Source of the DNA: Thermus kawarayensis JCM 12314
GTDB lineage: Bacteria; Deinococcota; Deinococci; Deinococcales; Thermaceae
Assembly (NCBI GenBank): GCA_001311545.1
Contig: BBBL01000108.1
Span: 1 to 5,877 of the forward strand
DNA: 5,877 nt
Direction: 5' to 3'
Shown here in pieces: positions 1-4,953 of this stretch (positions within the stretch are counted from its first letter, which is position 1; each line of letters opens with the position of its first letter). The position numbers were made by a program, and so were the translations under genes. The notes under the pieces were generated by a model. It was not told the origin of the DNA. It was given only the letters and a program-made list of their open reading frames with translations, and searched no databases.

Positions 1-610
1 TCCACGGCCAGGCCGTGCCCCAGAAGGAGGTGGTGGGCCGCCCGCAAGGCGGCCTCCAGGTCCCGCATCCCCGGGGCGTGCTCCCCCGTCCAGTGGCCTA
101 GGAAGGCGGAACACCACGGCTCGTTGAGCGTGGCAAAGTACGGGACCCGGTCGGCAAGGGCTCGGGCCACCAGCCCGGCGTATTCGGCGAAGGCGTAGGC
201 GGTCTCCCGGCTTCGCCACCCTCCACGGGCCTCCAAGGCCAAGGGGAGGTCCCAGTGGTACAGGGTGAGGAAGGGAACCAGGTCCGCCTCCAGAAGGCGG
301 TCCACCAGGCGGTCGTAGAAGGCCAGGCCCTTGGGGTTGATCCGCCCCTTCCCCTCGGGGAGGATGCGGGGCCAAGCCACAGAAAAGCGGTAGCTCCCAC
401 CCCGAGGAACCGCATCAGGCCGATGTCCTCTTCATAGCGGTGGTAGTGGTCGCAGGCGGGCTCCCCAGAGCTCCCGTCGGCGATGGCTCCCGGTCTCTTG
501 GCGAAAGCGTCCCAGATAGAGGGCCCCCGGCCTTCTTCCCGGGTGGCGCCCTCAATCTGGTAGGCGCTGGTGGCTACCCCCCACAGAAAGTCATCTTCTC
601 TTGTCGGCAT
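1..610 (-). CDS. GH1 beta-glycosidase (beta-glucosidase/galactosidase), N-terminal part, with one frameshift
   Basis: A retaining glycoside hydrolase family 1 enzyme that would release glucose or galactose from imported beta-linked oligosaccharides in the cytoplasm; no signal peptide is visible. About 203 of the roughly 430 residues usual in Thermus are present. Visible hallmarks are [15 protein letters not shown] near the start (Q18 binds sugar), YHWDLP (H119), and TLNEP with N163 and the acid/base E164 (codon 122-120). The nucleophile, expected near residue 338, lies outside the window. The frame breaks at about 392-399: before it the protein reads MRFLGVG, after it [14 protein letters not shown], and one missing base restores the family sequence ([15 protein letters not shown]). 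The ATG at 610 has the Shine-Dalgarno GAGGAG at 618-623 with 7-base spacing. It starts 20 bases after the MalG-type gene, so it is the last operon gene seen. Exact substrate cannot be told from sequence; beta-glucosides are the best guess. Confidence 0.95.
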
Positions 611-630
611 CCCGATTCTCCTCGCCTTGC

Positions 631-1487
631 TTAGCCCTTCACCGCACCGGCGGTGAGCCCCTGAATCAGCTGCCGCTGCACGAAGAAAAAGAGCAACAGG
701 ACCGGCAGTGTGGCCACCGTGGCCGCAGCCATGACCAGGTCGTAGCGGTTCTGGTAGTTGCCCACGAAGTTGCGGATCCCTACGGGGATGGTGGCCGTGG
801 CTCGGTGGTGAGGACCTGGGCGAAGAGGAGCTCGTCCCAGGCGGTGAGGAAGATGTACACGGCGGTGGCGGCCAGGCCCGGCAGGGCCAGGGGGAGGATG
901 ACCCGGTAAAAGGCCTGGAAGGGGGTGGCCCCATCCACCAGGGCCGCCTCCTCCAGTTCCCTGGGGATGGAAGCGAAAAACCCCCGCAAGATCCAGATGC
1001 TCAGGGGCACAAAGAAGGCGGTGTAGGTGAAGACCAGCCCCCCGTAGCTTCCCACCAGGCGCACCTCGAGGCCCAACGCCACCCGGGCCCAGTTCTGGAC
1101 GTGGATGTACATGATGTAGATGGGGATCAGGAAGAGGATCCCGGGGATCACCTGGGTCACGAGGACGCTCCCCCCGAAGAGCTCCGCCCCCGGGAAGCGG
1201 AACCGGGCGAGGGCGTACCCGGCGAAGGTGGCCACCGTCAAGGCCAAGGCCGTGGTGAGGAAGCAGACCAGGAAGGAGTTCTTCAAGTAGTGGAGGAAGG
1301 GCAGGACCCGCCAGATGTCCAGGTAGTTTCCCCACTGGGGCGTCTTGGGGAATAGGCTTCCCGTGGCCGCCTCCAGCTGGGTCATGAGGGAGGTGTTCAC
1401 CATCCAGAAGATGGGAAAGAGGTGAAACGCCAGCACGGCGAAGAGGAGGAGGTTCGCGCCCCACCTAAGCCAGCGTTCCTCGCGCAC
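631..1487 (-). CDS. Carbohydrate ABC transporter permease, MalG type, with one frameshift
   Basis: Inner-membrane permease of a CUT1-type sugar importer, paired with the MalF-type protein upstream. After repair it has 285 residues, normal for MalG-like proteins. It opens with a hydrophobic segment (about residues 10-30), and more membrane segments follow. The cytoplasmic EAA loop that docks the ATPase is clear at about 179-200 ([21 protein letters not shown]). It ends with [17 protein letters not shown], a typical MalG tail. The frame breaks at about 798-803: upstream the protein reads [13 protein letters not shown], then PRPPSP and a stop. The correct tail [20 protein letters not shown] continues in the next frame, so one base is missing. 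The GTG start at 1487 is preceded by GAGGTGA, which overlaps the stop of the MalF-type gene. Only 3 bases separate the two genes, which suggests translational coupling. Confidence 0.95.
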
Positions 1488-1490
1488 GGC

Positions 1491-2410
1491 TCACCTCGCT
1501 TTCAGGTCCTCCCGGAAGACCCGGTACCAGAAGAGGATGAGCGCCAGGGAGAGGAGCATGTAGAGGGTGCTCGCCGCCGCCCCCAGGCCGAAGTTCCACA
1601 TGCCGAAGGTGTTGCGGAAAAGGTTGGTCATGAGCAGGTCCCCCCACTCCCCCGGGTAGCCCGCCCCGTGGCCGAACATCATGTAGACGATGTTGAAGCT
1701 GTAAAGCGTTCCCAGGAACCCGTGGAGCAGGAGGACGGCCGTCACCGGGCGGAGCATGGGCCAGGTGACGTGGCGGAAGCGCTGCCAGGGCGTGGCCCCG
1801 TCCACCCTGGCCGCCTCGTAGAGCTCCTGGGGCACGGTCTGCAGGGCGGCCAGGTAGGTCACCATCGCGAAGGGCCAGCCCCGCCACACCGTGGGGACCA
1901 CGATGGCCACGAAGGTGAGGGGCCGATGAGCCAGTGGGGTTTCTCCGGGAAAAGGCCGAGAGCGTTCACGAGGAGGTGGTTGATGACCCCCTCCTTGAGC
2001 CACATGAACCCCCAAAGGAGGCCCACCACGTAGCTCGGCACCACCCAGGGGAGGAGGAACAGGCTCCGCCAAAGCCCCCGGAGGGGGAGGGGCCGGTTCA
2101 AGAGGTGGGCCACCAGGAGTCCCAGGGAGAGGTTCAGGGCGTTCACCGCCAGGGCGTAGAGAAGGGTGGTGCGCACGGCGTAGAGGAACCCGGCGCGGAA
2201 GGTGGACTCGGGGTTCAGGAGGACCTCCCGGTAGTTCTCCAAGCCCACGAAGGGGGCCTGGAGGTAGAGCCTTAGGGTCTGGAGCCTCAGGTCCAGGAAG
2301 CCCATGTAGATCCCTTGGAGCATGGGGCCGTAGTGGACGAGGAGCATCCCCAAAAAGGCGGGGGCGACGAAGAGGTAGGCGAGGCCGTACTTGCGCCAGA
2401 AAGTCTTCAT
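1491..2410 (-). CDS. Carbohydrate ABC transporter permease, MalF type, with one frameshift
   Basis: First permease subunit of the sugar importer, about 306 residues after repair, normal for short MalF-like proteins without the large periplasmic loop of E. coli MalF. It begins MKTFWRKYGLAYLFVAPAFL, where a positively charged start runs into the first membrane segment. LLPWVVPSYVVGLLW lies at about 119-133. The EAA loop is at about 199-220 (YEAARVDGATPWQRFRHVTWP), and the protein ends FREDLKAR. The frame breaks at the GGGG run 1919-1922: HWLIGP should continue LTFVAIVVPTVWRGWPF, which needs a fifth base in that run. The ATG at 2410 is chosen by family resemblance. It has no Shine-Dalgarno; the bases before it are pyrimidine-rich (CCTTTCCTCCC on the coding strand). 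An in-frame ATG at 2440 would add MGGLCPPFPP, encoded by the hairpin, and looks non-native, though coupling from the binding-protein stop is possible. Confidence 0.95.
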
Positions 2411-2419
2411 GGGAGGAAA

Positions 2420-2438
2420 GGGGGGGCAAAGCCCCCCC
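2420..2438 (-). terminator. GC hairpin between the binding-protein and permease genes (attenuator or mRNA stabiliser)
   Basis: GGGGGGGC-TTT-GCCCCCCC on the coding strand is a perfect 8-bp stem with a 3-base loop. It starts 6 bases after the stop of the binding-protein gene and ends 9 bases before the ATG of the MalF-type gene. Only three T residues follow (TTTCCTCCC), so a strong intrinsic terminator is unlikely. By analogy with the malE-malF intergenic repeats of enteric bacteria, it may protect the 3' end of the binding-protein message or cause partial termination, so that binding protein is made in excess over permease. The role is inferred; the stem is seen directly. Because runs elsewhere in this window seem under-counted, the G and C runs may really be longer. 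Confidence 0.6.
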
Positions 2439-2444
2439 ATCCGC

Positions 2445-3746
2445 CTACCGGAGGGCCTGGTTGATGGCCAGGGAGGCCTTGTCCATGAGGTCCTTTAGGG
2501 CCTCACGGGTGAGCTTGCCCTGGGCCACCAGGTCCCAAGCCATGCCGAGGTGCTGCACCGCCAGGTTCTCCACCCCACCCCAGCCCGCCAGGGAGGGGTA
2601 GGTGCGGCCGAACTGGGCCGCCTGGATGAAGGTGCGGAGGAGGGGGTTCTGCTGGAACTCCGGCGCATTCCAGGCGGCGCGGAGGGCGGGGAGCATCCCG
2701 CTCGTCTGGGCGTAGCGGACCTGGGCCTCGAGGCCGCCCAGGTACTTGAGGAGTTCCTTGGCCAGGGGCTTGTTCTTGGAGAAGGCGAAGAGGGCGAGGT
2801 TGGAACCGCCGAAAAAGGTGTACCGCCCCTTGGGCCCGGCGGGATAGGGCGCCACGCCCAGGTTCTTGGCGGCGGGGCGCTCGGCGAAGCCGCCCTTGGC
2901 TTCGGGGACCTGGGCCCGCTGGATCATCCATGGGCCGCTGGCGAAGACGGCGCACTTCCCGGCCTGGAAGTCGGCCTCAATCTGGGCGGTGTTCTTCTCC
3001 AGGCTCTCCGCCGGGACGTAGCCCCTTTGGGCCAGGGAGAGGAAGAAGTACAGGCCTTCTAGGCTCTCCGGGCTGCTTAAGGCGCTCTGCCAGCGGCCGC
3101 TGGCTTGACGCACGATCTCCCCGCCCGCGCCCCAGATCCAGGGGGCGGCGTTGTGAAGTACATCCCAGGTGTTCTTTCCCGGGGTGCAGAGGGGGGCGAG
3201 GGGTTTCTTCGTTTCCGGGTCGGTGAACCGGGACTGGGCCAGGCGTGCGAGCTGCCTCAAAGTCCTGCCAACTGCGGAACATCTGGCGGGGTCTACTCCG
3301 GCGGCCCTTAGGGCATCGGTGCGGTAGTAGAAGGCCCTGAGCTCCGAGAACCAGGGGACGGCCGTGGCCTGCCGCCCTCCCTCCAGCCGGGCGGTGCGCC
3401 ACACGGCGGGGAGGTAAGCCCTCTCCCCGCCCAGGGCCTCCAGCACGTCGTCCACGGGCTCCAGGACACCCATGGCGCTGATCGCCCCCACCCACGTGGT
3501 GCCAAGCTGGGTAAGGTCCGGGCCCACGCCGCTGGTGGCGGCGGTGGTGATCTTGGTCCAGGCCACGCCCCAGTCCAGGACGGTCACCTTTACCTGTACC
3601 CCACGGGCTTTCTCAAAGGGGGCCACCAGGGCCTTGAAGTCCTCGGCCGGCTGGGCGCTGTTGGGCATGATCCAGACCTCGAGGGTCCCTTGAGCCACGG
3701 CCAGGGGTGCGAGGGCGAGGATGATTGAAAGCGCTTTCTTTAGCAT
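2445..3746 (-). CDS. Sugar ABC transporter substrate-binding protein, with a compensated internal frameshift
   Basis: Secreted receptor of the importer, 433 residues. MLKKALSIILALAPLAVAQG is a signal peptide with an AVA cleavage site after about residue 18. No lipobox cysteine is present, so it is probably a soluble periplasmic protein. The mature part begins TLEVWIMPNS and has the layout of family 1 (CUT1) solute-binding proteins, including PDLTQLGTTWVG near 76-87 and a GSNLALFAFSKN stretch near 314-325. C187 and C265 could form a disulfide. Residues 155-165 read RCSAVGRTLRQ, but the next frame over the same bases gives QMFRSWQDFEA, the expected family helix. One base is missing near 3283-3285 and the frame is regained near 3252-3255. 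The ATG at 3746 has a good Shine-Dalgarno (3752-3758). It follows the regulator by 72 bases and precedes the permease genes. Family is certain; the sugar is unknown, probably a beta-linked oligosaccharide given the GH1 gene. Confidence 0.95.
   Translation of the reverse strand: MLKKALSIILALAPLAVAQGTLEVWIMPNSAQPAEDFKALVAPFEKARGVQVKVTVLDWGVAWTKITTAATSGVGPDLTQLGTTWVGAISAMGVLEPVDDVLEALGGERAYLPAVWRTARLEGGRQATAVPWFSELRAFYYRTDALRAAGVDPARCSAVGRTLRQLARLAQSRFTDPETKKPLAPLCTPGKNTWDVLHNAAPWIWGAGGEIVRQASGRWQSALSSPESLEGLYFFLSLAQRGYVPAESLEKNTAQIEADFQAGKCAVFASGPWMIQRAQVPEAKGGFAERPAAKNLGVAPYPAGPKGRYTFFGGSNLALFAFSKNKPLAKELLKYLGGLEAQVRYAQTSGMLPALRAAWNAPEFQQNPLLRTFIQAAQFGRTYPSLAGWGGVENLAVQHLGMAWDLVAQGKLTREALKDLMDKASLAINQALR
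3725..3738. promoter_or_regulatory. Second LacI-family operator, inside the binding-protein signal-peptide codons
   Basis: GAAAGCGCTTTC at 3727-3738 is a perfect 12-bp palindrome with the central CG typical of LacI/GalR-family operators. The 12-mer TTGAAAGCGCTT at 3725-3736 recurs exactly at 4834-4845 in the regulator promoter. Here it falls in codons for K3, K4, A5, L6 and S7, written AAG AAA GCG CTT TCA. AAA, GCG and TCA are unusual choices for such GC-rich genes, which fits selection for the DNA site. A KKALS signal peptide could produce part of it by chance. Confidence 0.65.
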
Positions 3747-3751
3747 ACGCT

Positions 3752-3758
3752 CCACCTC
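3752..3758 (-). promoter_or_regulatory. Shine-Dalgarno fixing the binding-protein start
   Basis: GAGGTGG on the coding strand lies 5 bases before the ATG at 3746. This decides the start: a longer reading from TTG at 3767 (residues PKEVER) would place this site inside the coding sequence and add a charged stretch before the signal peptide. Confidence 0.8.
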
Positions 3759-3769
3759 TTTTGGCAAAC

Positions 3770-3783
3770 CCGCCTTCAGGCGG
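3770..3783 (-). other. Small hairpin in the regulator to binding-protein spacer
   Basis: CCGCC-TGAA-GGCGG on the coding strand forms a 5-bp stem with a 4-base loop, about 11 bases upstream of the binding-protein Shine-Dalgarno. Only GTTTGCC follows, so it is not a convincing terminator. It could tune readthrough from the regulator into the transport genes or mark an RNA processing site. The rest of this 72-base spacer shows no promoter I would defend. Confidence 0.35.
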
Positions 3784-3795
3784 TCCAGAACCTTA

Positions 3796-3806
3796 GGCCG
3801 AAAAGC
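3796..3806. repeat. 11-bp direct repeat, copy 1
   Basis: GGCCGAAAAGC occurs here, in the spacer upstream of the binding-protein gene, and again at 4856-4866 upstream of the regulator. Both copies are intergenic and in the same orientation. A shared regulatory element is conceivable, but an 11-mer repeat in GC-biased DNA of this size can occur by chance. Confidence 0.3.
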
Positions 3807-3818
3807 CGCTCTTTCCCT

Positions 3819-4810
3819 TCAGGCTCCCACCTCCCTTACCGAGGCCCTCTCCACCAAGGCCAGCTCCAGGTGGGGTAGGTTGGGGGACTCGCCTCCAAGG
3901 ACCGCCCGGAGGGCGCGGCCCAGGGCCATCCCGATCTCCTGGATGGGCTGGCGCACGGTGGTGAGGGGGGGGGTCTGGTAGGCGCTCAAGGCCACGTCGT
4001 CAAAGCCCATGAGGGAAACATCCTCCGGCACGCGAAGCCCCCGCTGGTAAAGGTAAAGCCGGGCGCCAAAGGCCGTCTGGTCGTTGGCGGCGAAGATGGC
4101 CGTGGTGTCGGGGTAACGGCGGAAGGCCTCCTCCGCCGCAAGGTAGCCCCCGTCCTCCTCCAGGTTGCCGTAGACCACCCGGGCCTCGAGGCCGGCCTCC
4201 CGCATGGCCTTGCGGTAGCCCAGAAGCCTTTCCCGCACGTCCAAGCCTCCCCGGTGGCTGGAAATGTGGACGATGCGAGTGTGGCCTCGCTGGAGGAGGT
4301 AACGGGTGGCCTCGTAGGCGGCCTTCTGGTTGTCCAAAAGGAGGGACCAGGCCCTCGGGCCTTCCACCCGTTGGCCGAAGGCCAAGACCGGGATGCCGAG
4401 GTCCCTCAGGGCCTCCCCGCCCAGGGCGGTGCCCAGGAGGACCAGGGCCTCTACCGATGGGCCTTCAGGAACTCCAGGGCCTCAAGCTCCCGCACCGGGC
4501 TCCAGTGCCCGGGCACGGCGATGGGGCGGTAGGGGGTGGTTTCCAGCTCCAGGGTGAGGGCCTCGAGGATGGGGCCGAAGAAGGGGCTCGCGAAGTCTGA
4601 GATCAGAATGCCCACCGCGTAAGAGCGTCCCGTGGCCAGACCTTGGGCCAAGGGGCTCGGCGCGTAGCCTAGCTCCTCCACCGCCTGGAGCACCGCCCGC
4701 ACCTTCTCTGGGGAGACCCGGGCGGTCCCGTTGAGGACTCGGGACACCGTGGCCGGGGAAACCCCGGCGCGGCGGGCCACCTCTTCAATGGTGGGGCGGG
4801 TCCGGGTCAT
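3819..4810 (-). CDS. LacI-family transcriptional regulator, with one frameshift
   Basis: Sugar-responsive repressor, 330 residues after repair, the usual family length. The helix-turn-helix spans about residues 7-27 (TIEEVARRAGVSPATVSRVL) and is followed by the hinge GYAPSPLAQGL near 48-58, with the minor-groove leucine at L58. The effector domain begins YAVGILISDFASPFFGPILEAL. Later marks are NDQTAFGARLYL and MGFDDVALSAYQTPPLTTVRQP. The frame breaks at about 4453-4456: EFLKAHR meets a TAG stop, while VEALVLLGTALGGEALRDLG continues in the next frame, so one base is missing. The ATG at 4810 has no Shine-Dalgarno. It lies about 4 bases after the predicted transcription start, fitting a leaderless message. 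It leads the transport operon, and an operator covers its own promoter, so autoregulation plus control of the operon is the natural reading. The inducer is probably the imported sugar or its GH1 product. Confidence 0.95.
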
Positions 4811-4820
4811 GGTTGAGGTT

Positions 4821-4849
4821 AGGGTAGCACGGCTTGAAAGCGCTTGCAA
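4821..4849 (-). promoter_or_regulatory. Predicted promoter of the regulator-transporter operon
   Basis: On the minus strand TTGCAA (4849-4844) and TACCCT (4826-4821) are separated by exactly 17 bases. They match 4 of 6 positions of the -35 consensus and roughly a TAnnnT -10. The predicted start near 4814 leaves about 4 bases before the ATG at 4810, a leaderless or near-leaderless message, a pattern known in Thermus. The -35 box and spacer lie under the operator at 4833-4850. Confidence 0.55.
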
Positions 4850-4850
4850 G
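4833..4850. promoter_or_regulatory. Primary LacI-family operator at the regulator promoter
   Basis: CTTGAAAGCGCTTGCAAG is an 18-bp inverted repeat with 8 of 9 half-site positions paired and the central CG of LacI/GalR operators. It covers the predicted -35 box and spacer of the lacI promoter, so bound repressor would block polymerase. The site is about 45 bp upstream of the predicted plus-strand -35 box, so direct repression of the thiolase is less likely. Confidence 0.8.
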
Positions 4851-4855
4851 CCCCT

Positions 4856-4866
4856 GGCCGAAAAGC
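4856..4866. repeat. 11-bp direct repeat, copy 2
   Basis: Second copy of GGCCGAAAAGC, 5 bases beyond the primary operator on the upstream side of the regulator promoter. See the copy at 3796-3806. Confidence 0.3.
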
Positions 4867-4896
4867 GCCTGGGCGAGGCCCTTGTAAGCCTGCCCC

Positions 4897-4925
4897 TTGA
4901 CGAAAGGGACCTGCCCCCGTAAGCT
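4897..4925 (+). promoter_or_regulatory. Predicted promoter of the thiolase gene
   Basis: TTGACG (4897-4902) and TAAGCT (4920-4925) are 17 bases apart. The -35 box matches 5 of 6 consensus positions; the -10 box is weak. Predicted transcription start is near 4932, about 22 bases before the ATG and inside the repressor-like palindrome that follows. Confidence 0.5.
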
Positions 4926-4926
4926 G

Positions 4927-4944
4927 CTACCGACCGTTTGGTAG
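4927..4944. promoter_or_regulatory. Candidate PaaR (TetR-family) operator at the thiolase transcription start
   Basis: CTACCGACCGTTTG (4927-4940) fits the consensus I recall for Thermus thermophilus PaaR, CNAACGNNCGTTNG, at 9 of its 10 fixed positions (C replaces the second A). The longer sequence to 4944 also pairs as CTACC...GGTAG. It sits directly after the predicted -10 box and ends at the Shine-Dalgarno, an ideal place for a repressor released by phenylacetyl-CoA. The consensus is from memory and the assignment is inference, supported by the PaaJ-like downstream gene. Confidence 0.5.
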
Positions 4945-4949
4945 GGAGG
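4943..4949 (+). promoter_or_regulatory. Shine-Dalgarno of the thiolase gene
   Basis: AGGGAGG lies 4 bases before the ATG at 4954. Its first two bases overlap the right arm of the CTACC...GGTAG inverted repeat, so a weak hairpin in the leader could also touch it. Confidence 0.7.
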
Positions 4950-4953
4950 CCTC

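Noticed and set aside
98..934. A single 278-residue minus-strand open frame spanning the GH1 start and the end of the MalG-type gene
   Set aside because: It is a chimera: it begins in a shadow frame of the permease gene, enters the true GH1 start at 610, and after the break at about 395 returns to a non-homologous shadow frame.
2550..3062. Plus-strand open frames over the binding-protein and permease genes
   Set aside because: GC-rich antisense shadows with no recognisable protein features; the minus-strand products are clear.
3744..3767. Upstream TTG start for the binding protein at 3767
   Set aside because: It would translate through a good Shine-Dalgarno and put charged residues before a complete signal peptide that starts at 3746.
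3770..3783. Intrinsic terminator after the regulator
   Set aside because: The stem has only 5 bp and no proper T tract follows, and the transport genes appear to rely on the same transcript.
4808..4849. TTG start for the LacI regulator at 4849
   Set aside because: It would place the operator and promoter inside the coding sequence and add 13 residues not expected before the helix-turn-helix; the ATG at 4810 is the usual family start.
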